Of a stretch of DNA of 64,000 bases, positions 33,694-45,382 are shown piece after piece. Position 1 is the first letter of the stretch; the number at the start of each line of letters is the position of its first letter. The notes beneath the pieces were generated by a model that ran no database searches, had not been told where the DNA came from, and saw only the letters and a program-made list of their open reading frames with translations. Both the position numbers and the translations under genes were made by a program. Source of the stretch: Bisporella sp. PMI_857 (lineage: Eukaryota; Ascomycota; Leotiomycetes; Helotiales; Helotiaceae); assembly GCA_021307315.1 (NCBI GenBank), contig JAJSPD010000014.1, positions 806,001 through 870,000 of the forward strand. The letters are read 5' to 3'.

Positions 33694-35415
33694 ATGTATG
33701 TCTTCATGAAGTCCACGAATACACGATCACGATCAGCTCTTTCGATACTGTATATATACCTTCTCACCATAACTATTGCCTCTGCTGAGCGCCTAGATCT
33801 GCCCAAGCAATTACCCCTCGGCTCTGCCAATTCTGTGGCGAGCTCGAATAGTACAACTTCATTCGAGACCTTCTTTGATGCACTAGAAGTCCTACAGCGA
33901 GATTACTATGAGGTATGGCAAGGGATATGGCCAACGTCTATCGATTGGACCTCTGCGGTTATCGGCACCTATGTTGCGTCTGCTCTGACCACGCTCTCCA
34001 CGTCTTTCGAGAGTCTTGTCGACGTCAAGGATAATGAGAATATGATCAACAAGTACTTTGCGCAACTAGTGGGAAGCTACTTTGGGCAAGATGCGTTCTC
34101 GCTACGACAGCAAGCGTATGATGATATGCTCTGGGTGGTGCTCGGCTGGCTCGAGGGCATAAAGTTCATCAATACACACTCGACCCTCCATTACAGTGGT
34201 GCCATTGGCAGAAGTAGCTGGCACGGTAACCAATATATCCCGGCCTTCGCACATCGAGCGCGTATATTTTGGGATTTGGCAAGCGCGGGATGGGACACAA
34301 GATTGTGCAATGGCGGTATGATATGGAGTCCATATCTCACCCCTTACAAAAACGCCATCACGAATGAGCTGTACATTTCCGCCTCAATTTCGATGTATCT
34401 ATACTTTCCTGGCGACAACAATACCTCACCATTTGGAGTTTCGCCTCCTGGAACAGGTGACATTCCACCAGCCCAACCTCACGATCCAAAATATCTCGCA
34501 GCTGCTGTAGAAGGGTACAAGTGGCTCACTGCCTCAAACATGACTGATGCTCAAGGGCTTTATGTTGATGGGTATCATGTTTCTAATTGGTCCAGCGACC
34601 TTCCGCCAAACTCGACAATACCATTAGAGTGCGACGAGAGGAATGAAATGGTATACACATACAATCAAGGCGTTCTTCTTACAGGCCAACGAGGACTCTA
34701 CGAAGCTACTGGGGTGATCAACTATCTTGACGATGGGCATCATCTTGTCGAAAATGTTATCGCGGCTACGGGGTGGAATTTGAGTACCGATTCTGAGATT
34801 GATGACTCTGGCAAGAGACTAAAAAAATGGTATGGTCTAGGCAGAGGCGGTGTTTTAGAAGATGCGTGTGATGCAGATGGATACTGCTCTCAGGATTCTC
34901 AAACCTTCAAGGGCATATTTTTCCATCATTTGACACTCTTCTGTACAGCGCTTCCTTATTACCCAATCATTCCAGGGGATCCCTTCATCGGCAAGGGGGT
35001 AATCAACGAGACAAGCTATGCAGATGATCGGAAGATGCATTCGAAGAAGTGTGGTAGATACAAGTCGTGGATTCGGCATAACGCTGAAGCCGCAGTAGAG
35101 ACGAGAAATGAATTCGGTAGATATGGTATGTGGTGGGGTGCGCCGTCAAGCGCTGTTGCGGGCGAAGAGACTGGAGAACCTGAAAATGCTAAGGAGATTC
35201 CGCCCAATGCTGTAGATTATAGGAATCAAGGGGTACCGGCGGGTTGGAAACGTTCACTCAAGATGCATACTATCAAAGTTTCAGATGAATTGTCACGCCA
35301 ACAGGCTGTGGCTCAAGATCTGAATGATCGCGGCAGAGGCCGAACAGTTGAGACGCAAGGCGGCGGTGTAGCTGTGCTCCGTGCTGCTTGGGAACTCGCT
35401 GACAAGGAGGGTTGA
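33694..35415 (+). CDS. Secreted glycoside hydrolase family 76 (endo-1,6-alpha-mannanase-like)
   Basis: Single exon, 573 residues from the ATG at 33694; the frame above it opens only at a GTG. An N-terminal hydrophobic segment (LSILYIYLLTITIASA) fits a signal peptide. The GH76 catalytic pair is the adjacent D143-D144 in YDDMLWVVLGWLEGIKF. Other family features are NGGMIWSPYLTPYKNAITNE, YTYNQGVLLTGQRGLYEATG and several Asn-x-Ser/Thr sites. GH76 enzymes cut alpha-1,6-mannan or, in the Dfg5/Dcw1 branch, help move GPI-mannoproteins to the wall. This protein lacks an obvious C-terminal GPI tail (it ends ELADKEG), so a free secreted mannanase-like enzyme is more likely. Complete. Confidence 0.9.
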   Translation: MYVFMKSTNTRSRSALSILYIYLLTITIASAERLDLPKQLPLGSANSVASSNSTTSFETFFDALEVLQRDYYEVWQGIWPTSIDWTSAVIGTYVASALTTLSTSFESLVDVKDNENMINKYFAQLVGSYFGQDAFSLRQQAYDDMLWVVLGWLEGIKFINTHSTLHYSGAIGRSSWHGNQYIPAFAHRARIFWDLASAGWDTRLCNGGMIWSPYLTPYKNAITNELYISASISMYLYFPGDNNTSPFGVSPPGTGDIPPAQPHDPKYLAAAVEGYKWLTASNMTDAQGLYVDGYHVSNWSSDLPPNSTIPLECDERNEMVYTYNQGVLLTGQRGLYEATGVINYLDDGHHLVENVIAATGWNLSTDSEIDDSGKRLKKWYGLGRGGVLEDACDADGYCSQDSQTFKGIFFHHLTLFCTALPYYPIIPGDPFIGKGVINETSYADDRKMHSKKCGRYKSWIRHNAEAAVETRNEFGRYGMWWGAPSSAVAGEETGEPENAKEIPPNAVDYRNQGVPAGWKRSLKMHTIKVSDELSRQQAVAQDLNDRGRGRTVETQGGGVAVLRAAWELADKEG

Positions 35416-37246
35416 TGGTGGGATATGTATATTGGTATGGTGTACATACTTTACATGAAATAGCATTGGGTAATGGGGCGTTTTTAGAGTATCATTAGAC
35501 ACTAGGTCTGCAAGAATACAGAAACTGGCATGCAGCATTCAGATTTGCTCATAATACAATCGTTGTCTAGAGGAACAGTGTGCCATGTTTGCTTCTGGTC
35601 ATGCAATCAAGGGGGTTCAGCATTGGGAGTTCAGTGACTTGCTTCGCAGGTTGGGTGTAGAGGCTCATGCTCTTGTTTTATTCACAATGCCTCAAGTGAC
35701 CAAATACGGAAGACATTCCATTTCACCTCAAGCCCTCAAATGCAAGGAGAAAATCTTCGCGATGAACCGGGCCTCTTTGAGCTAAATAACTCGAAAGATT
35801 GGATTTCTTTTAAAGTTTCAACCGAAATTTGGATGGAGGCTTTCGGCGCGATTATGCAAGAGGTCCGGCAAAGTCAACTCTTGCTCTACGTCTGATTCAG
35901 TTCCAGAATTATGTTAGAAATAGCCTCACAACGTCCCCCTACCCAACTCTCCCCCCACAGCAACTTAAGCCACGTCATAACCCGACCCTTCCCATTTAGA
36001 CGGGACCCCAAGCGCCGCCGTTCGACACACAAACAATGGGTAGCGCACTATCCCGTCTCTGCCTCGACAGAGCCTACCTACCGCAGAACAATCACTGGTG
36101 CGTCCTCACCAATTTTCCTTAGTTGAGCAGCGTTCGACATAGGTTTTGAAGGTTGAGGACTTATTGCAGGTTCAGCACTTAGGCTTCCCCAAATAGGGTT
36201 CGATCGCCCATTAGTTTTCCTATGGCTTTGTTGATTGACTCTCCCAGAGACTCTTTCGTGGGCTTAATTGAATGCCACTTCTCCTGTCAGCAACTCGCTC
36301 AGCGTCTCGCCTCTGGGGAAACCATTCTTGCCACCTCCGGCCAGGCTCATCTCGACCTTGAAAGGCTGTCTCCATTACCTCATCGATATATGAGCAGCCG
36401 CTGATGCCTCAATAATTCCTGCTTTTAGTAGGTAAGCTATAACATCATCTCGCTCAGGATTCCAATTTGTTAGGCTGATGTCCAGCCCTGCATATATTAT
36501 TGGAGGAAATTCCTTCATATTCTGATATAGCATCGTGTTAGAGAATCCTGTTTCTCGCGCCATGCTATGAAATTCGCGCTGAAGGAAATTTGTCCGTCGG
36601 AACCTCTCAGGCGCCGTGCCGCGGCTGTGTACGGTGAGTATATCTTTCACGAAGAGAATGAGCGGCGTCTAATTTCCCTGCGTAGGTGTCATTTCGTATA
36701 TGTATTTGATATCCGATGTGGCGGACGTAGGAGCCAAAGCCAGGAGGCAGAGGTAAGAAAGTTTCGTTGTGATAGGGAGGCAAGTATCTGGATGCGAAAC
36801 CTGCGCACTTTAAGTTGGGTAACTGCCACTCTCAAGTCAGGAAACCATCTAATTATGAGAACACTTGTTCGAAATTCGTTGAATCCTATGCTACAATTTG
36901 AATGAAATTAATAGGAGGCGGTGCTAGGATTCCAATTACAGATCTTGCTGAAACAATGTCTATCTACTGAAGGAGAAATTTTGCTTATTTGAGGGAGGAG
37001 TGTACCCTTTTAGCAGATTGTTGCCTTTATACCGCTAGGTAAAATGCAACCCTAAAAAGTAATAAATTAACAAAGCCTCATTACGAGGATGCTGTAACAC
37101 CTGCAGACAGCCGGGGAAGTTTTGAATCCCATTCGCAAGTAAAAGGTATATTGAACGCCTATGTACATCGAGGCTTGTGTCCCATTTGATTATATTCTTT
37201 CCATTCCAATCCATGCTTCCATAATACAAGTCAAAGCGCGCACAAG
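35416..37246. other. 1.8-kb region without a supported gene
   Basis: Between GH76 and PEX13 (convergent). A frame at 36375-36650 (-) and others nearby lack family resemblance and proper context. The stretch around 36037 has a well-placed ATG (ACAATGG) but stops after 28 codons unless spliced. Nothing can be assigned. Confidence 0.4.
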
Positions 37247-38687
37247 TTACTGATAAAATTGACTTTTCTGGAAGCTCTCCACGGACATATCGCCCGCCTT
37301 GCCTTCCACTACCGGCGCGCTCTGGCTAGTCATCGTGCTCGTTCTGCTACCGCTCTGGCTCGCACTCTTAATTTCTGCAATCGGCTGCCCAGATCTCCTC
37401 GCTACTTCGAGGTATACTCCTGGTAAATATCCCACGCGTCCGTCTCGCGCTCTGCATCGCCACCATTCACTTGGATTGCCCATCGGGTCGCTCTTGCTTA
37501 GGACTGCTACTAAATCACCTTTCTTGACCTCGAGGTCGACTCCTTGTACGGATGCACCTGACTCAGGCGTAAAGTCGTACTTTGCACGACAGAACTCCAG
37601 CTGTGAAGGGTCAAGCTGTACCTGAATAGGTTGGCCATCTGGTCCTATTTGGATTCCGGAGGCGGCCATCTGCCGCCTCTGTTCCTCTTCTTGAGACGCT
37701 TGGAGAGCTTTGATAAGCTTGCCCATGAGATAGGGCAAACCAAATGCAGCCCCAATAAAGAATAGGAAAGGTTTCTTGCTAGGTCGTGGTGCACTAGCTG
37801 GCGAGCCATCTGGATGGAACTTGCGTCCTTCAAAAGACGCAAAGGCGCTTGGAGTAAGTGCCGTGGCATCAGCGGGAGGCGGTCGTCCGGTGATCTTAGC
37901 AAACAGCGTCCGCAGCCACCGCAGAACAGTAAATATGCCCAATATTGAACCCAGTGTATTCCGTAGATTACCGAACTGCTCAGCCACTGATACCATAGCT
38001 ATATACAAACTTAGCACAACTCTTTGACCATGACGGCTGAAAACCACTTACCGAAGAAACTAGAATGCGTGGCCATATATGTGCTTTCCAACATCTGTGC
38101 AAATCCCCCAAAAGCGCCGACTATACTTTCGATAATCTGGAAAGTAGCCTGGGTGCTCTGCGTGAAGCCATGTGTCATGCTATTAGGATCATTTGGATCC
38201 CCCATGCCGCCCATACCTCCATACATGCCACCCATCCCGCCGCCGTACATCGATCCATAACCACCCATGCCTCCGTACATACTAGACCCATATCCCATTG
38301 CTCCCATTCTTGAGTAGGGCGATGAATATGCCGAGCCGATGCCGCCATATGGCGAGGCCACGCCTCCGATGCCACCCAACCTGTTCGCACCATATGGGGA
38401 GTATGCTGATGCATTCCGGTTGACAGCAGATGTGAGAGACGATGGTCGCTCGGGTATCACCGGCGCGCCCGAAGCTGATGTTGTCGAGGATGTGATGGTG
38501 GAGGAAGGATTAGAGATTGATGTACCAGTAGGAGCTGGTACTGGGGCAGATATAGCTATGAGCAAGACGTTGTTAGCAGTTATCTGTACATCGTCCGGCG
38601 GAAAACTCAGGCGTGGGTTGTTAATGACATACCTGGAGTAGCCGCACCCCCCCTTTCCCATGGCTTCGGCGGCGATACCGTCGCCAT
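37247..38687 (-). CDS. PEX13: Peroxisomal membrane docking protein Pex13
   Basis: Three exons, 38687-38633, 38555-38052 and 37998-37247, encode 436 residues. Exon 1 gives the family start MATVSPPKPWERGGAATPA. Exon 2 is Pro/Ser-rich and then Gly/Tyr/Met-rich (YGGMGGYGSMYGGGMGGMYG), the repeat typical of Pex13 that contributes to the docking meshwork. Next is the membrane domain (FQIIESIVGAFGGFAQMLES; FLFFIGAAFGLPYLMGKLIK). The SH3 domain spans ~320-385 (CRAKYDFTPE, WWRCRARDGRVGYLPGVYLE) and would bind Pex14 and Pex5 at the peroxisomal import site. Introns have GTATGT...CATAG and GTAAGT...TATAG with frame kept. No breaks. It is convergent with GH76. Confidence 0.95.
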
Positions 38688-39455
38688 TGCGTAGTATATT
38701 CTGGGGCCGCTTTCTACCGCTACCAGGCCCTCCAAGGCTCCGCCTTGATGGTTGTGATGATTGTTGTGAGCCAAAAGGGTGATGTTGGATGTTTCGAGAT
38801 CTCACGACAAATCCATCAATTTCCAGGTCTAGCAGCTGATAAGCGGCAACCGCCTTGGGCCGTGGTTTTTATGGGAGTTTGCCACCAATTGAAAATTGCC
38901 TACAATCACAACGACCTGCCAAATGGAATTTCAAAACTTTGTAGTGGATATGTGTTGCTTCAAAAAAAAAAAGATATTTTTGTGACACAGAAATTAAAGA
39001 TTATTGAAAAGTTGTCGAATTCAAAATCAATAACCAGCAGGTTCTTAGTGAAGGATGATGGCCCGCCTACCTGACAACTATAAGCCGGTTCGAAGATTGA
39101 CCTCGGCTCTCGCGTTAGAGCTGATTCAATGACAAACAGCCACTTAATAATGAGCAAAATTACATGCATACATTCATACATATAAACAGCCGTCGGTGAA
39201 TCCGATTTCAGGTATGCCTCGGAGATTGATTTAAGGTGCGTGGAAGAGAATGATGTTTACCAACCGGGTCACCTAGCATATTGCATTTTATTTCTAATAA
39301 TCACGTGTCGAGGATAATTTTCCTGATACGGGCAGCATTGAGACAATTCGTGAAACAGAGATTTCAGCAGAAACTAACAAATAAAATGATTACTACAATG
39401 TCAATTTAGTAGTTTAGTGTTCTCCCTACGGTTCCACATTCGGAATATTTGCCTC
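38688..39455. other. Intergenic region, nothing recognised
   Basis: About 770 bases: promoter of PEX13 and the 3' side of the second NmrA-like gene. It includes an A-run near 38961-38970. No coding sequence supported. Confidence 0.45.
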
Positions 39456-40574
39456 TCACTTCAAGTTAGCAAATGCCTCTGCCTTGCTTGCAAACTCCTT
39501 CCATGTGGTCAATTTATCAACCAGAATCTGTAGCACATAGTTAGCCTATTATGAAACTGTACAAATTTGGATTTGCTTACCTTTTGGCTCTCGTTCAAGT
39601 CAGCTCCGCCATAATACCCAAACTCGTTCATCAATCTCATGTTCTGTGTCAACTCCTCGGCGGCCTCCTCAGGTTGTCCAACTTGAACAAGAATGCCCTT
39701 GAAAACAGCTTCAGGCAGCTCTACCGCCGCTGCATTCTTACCAGCTTCGGGATACACCTCCTTGAACTCTTTGACAATCTGATCAACGGTGTAATAATCC
39801 GTAGCACCATAGATCCTCTGGCCAAGCGTCTTCTCCCTGTTGAGCAAGATGCCCTTGACAAATTTCCCAGTGTCGTCTGCGGCGTCAAAAAGAGGAATGG
39901 GAGTGTTAGTCGGGATCGGGAGACCAAGCGTCCAGATGTTGTGAGGCGGGACTTGACGGAGCATTCCGCCGGGCAGGTTCTTCATATAGAGACCAGCGAG
40001 GAAGAAGGATGCCGGAATACCGATCTTGCGGACGTATTCTTCGACCGCGGCTTTGGAGTCGAAATGCCTGACGTGACTTAACTTGCCTTTGCTCAGCGCG
40101 GTGACATTGAGCAAGGAACTCCAGATGAAGTGTTGCACACCAGCCTCCTGTAGATGAATGTTAGGTTTTGCCACCATGATTATTGTGAGAGGTAACCTAC
40201 TTTCGCTGCATCAGCCACGGCCATTCCTTGCTTCCCCTCAACTTCTGGGTCTTGACTCTCCCAGTAGTTGGTCACTGCAAAGACAGCATATGCACCCTTG
40301 ACAGCATTTCTCAAAGATGCCGTATCATTCATATTAGCCTGAAAAGATGTTCGGTCAGCAGTAATTTGACATCTAATAAGCACCCAATACTCACAGCAAC
40401 AGTCTCAGCTCCCAATTGCTCCAAAGCTTTGGCAGACGGCTTTGAAACATCACGAGTAACTCCACGGACAATCCATTCCTGCTTCAATTTGGAGTCGCCA
40501 AGAATAGCTTTGACAACAGATCCTCCTTGAAGCCCCGTAGCGCCGAATACTGTGAGAATTTTCTTTGATGCCAT
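39456..40574 (-). CDS. NmrA-like family protein
   Basis: Four exons, 40574-40395, 40338-40201, 40147-39581 and 39527-39456, encode 318 residues. It starts MASKKILTVFGATGLQGGSV with the NAD(P)-binding G-x-x-G-x-x-G. It continues KGAYAVFAVTNYWESQDPEV, AGVQHFIWSSLLNVTALSKG, PASFFLAGLYMKNLPGGML and GADLNESQK, and ends LVDKLTTWKEFASKAEAFAN. This matches the NmrA-like/HSCARG group, which act as NADP(H) sensors or transcriptional co-regulators and lack the SDR catalytic YxxxK. All introns are phase 0 (GTGAGT/TTCAG, GTAGGT/CTACAG, GTAAGC/CTACAG), which makes the model firm. The short last exon (24 codons) supplies the typical C-terminal helix. It is not closely similar to the NmrA-like gene at 29883. 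Confidence 0.88.
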
Positions 40575-42119
40575 TCTTTTTGATAACTGCAAATCTGAAT
40601 CTGGAACTAAGATGGATATTTGTATTTGGGGATGCCGTCCGACAAAGAAAGGGTAATTATTTTTGTGCTTCGAACTCAATGAGAACTGACGATCTAAATC
40701 TTACTGTATGATGCAGTTGAACAAGAGACAGAGATATATACTTATATTCTGAGGGCTCATATCATCTATCCTTGAGCTTGCTGATACATCATCCATAGGC
40801 AAATGTCGCCGAAAGCTTACGAAGCATTCCTTGCTAAAATAAATCTTGTGAGTCTTGAAGCGACTTTGATATGGCACGTTGATACATAACCTCCAGTCTA
40901 CAGTTACTTCATGGCATAACGTTCGGAGCTCGCTCTTAACTTTGGTTTTTTGATAGCGAGAGTTTAGCAAGTTGGCTTATGGAAAGCGGCTTGGAATTAA
41001 TCAGCGTGGCTAGCTCAGACTCTCTTACGTTACAGTGGAGTGCAAAATGATGGCACCCTTGTCTCTTAAATAAAATTAAGCGACCCAATAGCAGACTCGT
41101 ATTTTTGCTCTGAGGGTTTACTATTGGATCGCTTGTTTGCATAAACCAGACAAGGGTGCAACCCTTTTGCACTCCACTGTACTTAATAAGCGAGCAGCGC
41201 ACTTTGAAAACCCACGAAAGTCGCCGAAAAAAGTCGGCCAAACAATTGCTCAAGCAGGAGAGGGCAAGGGAGCCTTGTCCGAGCTTGGTTTGAATTGACT
41301 GGTCAAGATACCGAATCCGAGACATCAAGTTTGAATGCAACCCTTAAACTGCACTACAAAAAGTCCGATGACTAATGCTCTCGTGCTAACAACAAGCTTG
41401 AATCGCCCAAATATGGTGCAGCCTTGTCAGATACACACAAGTCCTGATGGGGAGCGTTTATTCTCGCAATTTCAGTTTAAACGCTCGTTGGTGACTTAGC
41501 GTTTGCTAGCCATTCAGCGCAAAGTACAGCGTGTTTCAGCAAAGCGACCACCCGCTAGTCATTTTATTGAGCCTGACATGCTATGGATCTTGGATGTGGC
41601 TCTGGCGGTAAAACTGCCAATCCAATGCGAGATAATTGGAGGGATGTGTCGTATTACCAGACTGTCGGGTCAAGGCAACATTGCCATCAATTTTCTCATC
41701 GTAACCGTTCGTAATGAATTTGAAGAAGGATGTAGAGGTTGTATGATAGAGAGTTCTTTGCTTGATCAAAAGGCAGAGCAACACAAAGCAAGATTATAAA
41801 ACGTTCACTACAATAAGGCTTCTCCCTCTCAATCGATGTAGTCGGAGTTACCTCAACTTACAACAAACAAACGTTAGTTCGTAAGTACCAATGACCTGCA
41901 TTGCATGTTCCTGCAGCTGACAAAACCAACAGGCAGCCGCTTATTTCTCCAGTGAAAATACAGCTCAAGTCGTCTCAAGCGCTTGTGATTGTAATAAGAT
42001 CCCATGATTTTGCCATGTCGTGCCAACATCATCGCCCATAGTTCTCCAGTACAATTGTCGAATTTTTATATTCTTTGCATCGTCTCGTTTTGGATTGAGT
42101 TCATTTCGCTAGAACAACT
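40575..42119. other. 1.5-kb intergenic region containing a MITE
   Basis: Divergent region between the NmrA-like gene and the orphan membrane protein. It holds the foldback element at 41033-41179 and a similar repeat end at 41336-41357. The open frames here run through the repeat and are not called. Confidence 0.5.
41033..41179. mobile_element. 147-bp foldback MITE with TA target-site duplication
   Basis: Left end CAGTGGAGTGCAAAA (41033) and right end TTTTGCACTCCACTG (ending 41179) are exact complements. The arms then continue to pair imperfectly for about 60 nt (GCACCCTTGTCT with AGACAAGGGTGC; AAGCGACCCAATAG with CTATTGGATCGCTT). Only a ~30-nt loop remains. TA flanks each side (41031-41032 and 41180-41181), the target duplication of Tc1/mariner-type elements. 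There is no coding capacity, so it would be a non-autonomous MITE moved by a transposase elsewhere in the genome. Confidence 0.8.
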
Positions 42120-44682
42120 ATGTCTTCGTCAATTCCAGGCATATCGTCTCGTACTTCGACCGAATTAGTATCACCACAAAGCAATACGCTTCAACCACCA
42201 GCCCAAGCATGTTCAGCACCCATAACACCTCCAATGGCTTCTAGACGAATGCGTAGTCTCAGTAATGCATCTAGCGTCTCTGGAGCTGCAACTTCAGCAT
42301 TGGGGTCATCTAGCTCTCCTATCAAAGAACCGCCTATGATATTATCAACCTGGGGGATAGGTTGGCAGACTCCCTTGCTGATGCTTGGGCCATACATATT
42401 TGGTTGTCTCCGGTGCTCTATTCATTTTTGAATATATTTTCTGACTTCCTATGGCAGCGCTTGCTCTCGCCGTTGCTCATTTGTTAATTTTTCAATATCT
42501 GGATGGTAAGATGTTCCTCCAATACCGGTCACTTCTATAGTCACGACATTGCGAGGACCACGCGATGTTTCACAGTGCCAGATTTAATGTCAATATATTT
42601 TCTGATTATGCATGGCTCTCACGACAGCATCTTAGAACTAAAGCATCAGGTAGAACTAACATTGGAATTTCTTTGAATAGGCAAGGAAGCAGATGGGCTG
42701 AATGCGATTTTCCCCCAAACATACGTGTCAACTACCTCCAATATCATAGCAAACGTGTTCGGCTTCAGCCTAAGAGCTGCACTTGCAGTAGCTTTTGTTC
42801 AATACCTGTGGTATCTGTTGAGGGCAGAAGCAATGAAAGTCTCGACAATTGAGCTCCTATTTAGCATCCGATCAAACCTCTTCGTCTTCTTCCAGCCAGC
42901 AGCTTTGCGAGCAACACCAGTTTTGTTTATGCTGGCATTATTAATGTGGCTGTCGCAGATTGTGATAAGTTTTCCGCCAGGAGCAATCACTGTTTCATCG
43001 ACGCAAAGGATATTCTACAAAATGATTGAAATCCCAACTTTCAATGCATCTTTTGTCAGTATTCGTCTCCATCAGATACACGTGACGCCAGATTCTTTTT
43101 GCTGACTAGCAGACATCCAGATCGGAAACGGATCTGGAATAGATGCAGATAGGCTTAGTCTTCAGGTATTGGTCGCAGAGCCACCAATAGGTTTCTCAAT
43201 TGGGTGAGTGGCTCCATCTTAGCAATTGGTCTGTCAGTGTGTCAACTGCAACTAAATAATACATTCAGTTGTTGAGATATCTAACCCTATCTATAGGCAA
43301 TTCAATGACAACAGAAACACAAATCTAATCAACAGGCTGGCGCGCCAATTGCTCAACTCTGGAGAAACACTTGCAACACCTTCGCCTTGTGGGCCTAATT
43401 GCACATATAACCTGGATTTTGAGGGTCCTTGGATGACCTGCACCACATCCAATACAACGAAATTTTTGAATAGCATCGCCCCACCATATCCAATATACCA
43501 GGGCGAATGGACATCCGCACCCACTGCCAGCCGCGGCCCGTCACGTTATAATGGGACTTATACGTTGGCAAATTTCAATTCTACAACCCTCACACCAGTT
43601 TATGCGGATCGTAGAGGAACCATTGGTTACGCGAATGGCACCCTCCTTGTACAGGCAGACAATATCATATGCTCGCCTGGAAGAGCGACGTTCAAAGTAA
43701 ACAACACTTATAATGGGAACGTATTAACCAGATTTTTCACCGTGACTCCAAACGACAAGCTCATCAATCTGGCAATAACAACATATCATGGGACAGTAAA
43801 AGTACCCGGAATGCAAGCTGCTGCTGGATACGGGTTTGGGACCACACCGGCCAACTGGAGCAATGATGCACTTGCTTATTATAGGGACCAAAACATAATG
43901 ACAATCTTTAGTTCGATGATGTCGTGGTTAAATGGTTCTTTCATGGCTTATCCAGTATCTTATGAACCAAGCCAGAGCTCTGATCTCAACGATACAATGA
44001 CGAACCTTGCTTGGAGAGAGGAAATAACGACAACAAGCACTGGTCTGGCATATCGAGCGTCAGGTATTACTAGCTGTTTAGCAAAATAATGTTTGCCCCT
44101 GCTAACGGCTTTTCAGCACGAAACGGAACAATCATCGACAGCACCCGATTCAACACGGCTTTTGGTCAATATGCGGCGTCGACACCTGCTCCGCCATCTT
44201 TTAACATCACTCAAGATTTGATCAATGAGTATTTGTTCAACTTAACACTATCGATAATGACGGCATATGGTCAATGGAAAACGACTGTCAATGCAACACA
44301 GTCGATCTCTATTAACATCTACACATTTTCTCAACCTCTCAACCTCATCCTACCTTATTTTATTAGCCTCGGAATTACATTGCCTTTTATTTTTGTTGGA
44401 TTCCTTGCCTTACTGAAAAACGGCGTATCAGCTACGGACGGAAGCTTTATGCAGATAATCACCACCTCCACTGGTAGTGCGATACTAGATAGAGCAGCCG
44501 CGGGCGGGTGTTTGGGTGGAGATGAGAGTGTGCCAAAGGAGCTCAAAGACCTGAGGATCAAGTTTGGAGAAATCATCAGCAGAGGTGATCCAGGAACAGT
44601 GAAACGTGCAGGCTTCGGGGCTGAAGGAGAGGTCACCAATTTAAGGAAAGGAGAGAAATATGGCATTGCACGATGGATATGA
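42120..44682 (+). CDS. Orphan multi-pass membrane protein with glycosylated extracellular loop
   Basis: Six exons, 42120-42402, 42458-42505, 42681-43058, 43113-43203, 43297-44063 and 44117-44682, give 710 residues. All joints keep frame. Introns have GTTGTC/GGCAG, GTAAGA/AATAG, GTATTC/AGCAG, GTGAGT/TATAG and GTATTA/TTCAG, several with CTAAC or CTGAC branches. A Ser/Pro/Thr-rich cytosolic N-terminus leads to membrane segments (LLMLGPYIFALALAVAHLLI; NVFGFSLRAALAVAFVQYLW; TPVLFMLALLMWLSQIVISF). A ~400-residue loop rich in N-x-S/T sites and some Cys follows. A last membrane span (PYFISLGITLPFIFVGFLAL) precedes a cytosolic tail. The topology resembles a fungal surface receptor-like protein, but I recognise no family and assign no function. 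Confidence 0.75.
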
Positions 44683-45382
44683 GATTGCTGGGAAGGAATG
44701 CCGGCTACCTCTGAAGCCCCAATAGCACCTATTTTGACTCTTCAATTCAGTCCTCATTGTCAGTGTACAATACAAATGCTCCAAGTACGGCCCAAGCCAA
44801 CCCCCAAAAAATATCAATCAAGCAAAATTCACGGAACATTCAAGGAAATATAATGCGAGACATGCATTCTAAGGTCGCCTCGGCTTCTATAACGTACCTC
44901 AAGTGAGGGCTGGAATGACCAAGAGATGCATCAAGAATGGGACAATATTAGAAGAGCCATCTTCGTGTGACAACATTGAGAGACTTAGCTTGGCAGTTAG
45001 GCATTGAATCGTCGGACCTTGCACTTTTCTGTCAAATAACCTGCAACATATAAGCATCAATACGAGGTACCATTCATGCATTTGCAAAGGTTTATGGCAA
45101 GCTATCAAGCTGAAAGTGCCTCGAAATATCTGGCACAATGGTTATGGTGTATGCAATCAGCAAGCAAGCATGAGAAGGCAATGTTCGCCAAACCTATTCG
45201 TAGAAAGTTCAACACTTAAAGACTGCAATTTTCGAAAGGATGATCAACAGTTCCTCACAAGTTGAAAAATCGAGCACCCTGATCATCATGATTAGCGAGA
45301 GACATCAATCCGTCAATAACCTAGGTTTCACCATTTTAACAACATTCCCCAGTAAACTGGACTTTAGAATCTAGCTAATAGA
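44683..45382. other. Intergenic region, nothing recognised
   Basis: 700 bases after the orphan membrane protein. Short frames on the minus strand lack features. No repeat seen. Confidence 0.45.

Noticed and set aside
36140..36220. GGTTCGATCGCC-like string resembling a tRNA T-arm
   Set aside because: No matching stems; not a tRNA.
36375..36650. 91-codon minus-strand frame
   Set aside because: No recognisable family, no intron support and overlapping plus-strand frames.
40936..41340. 134-codon minus-strand frame
   Set aside because: Runs straight through the MITE; no transposase motifs.
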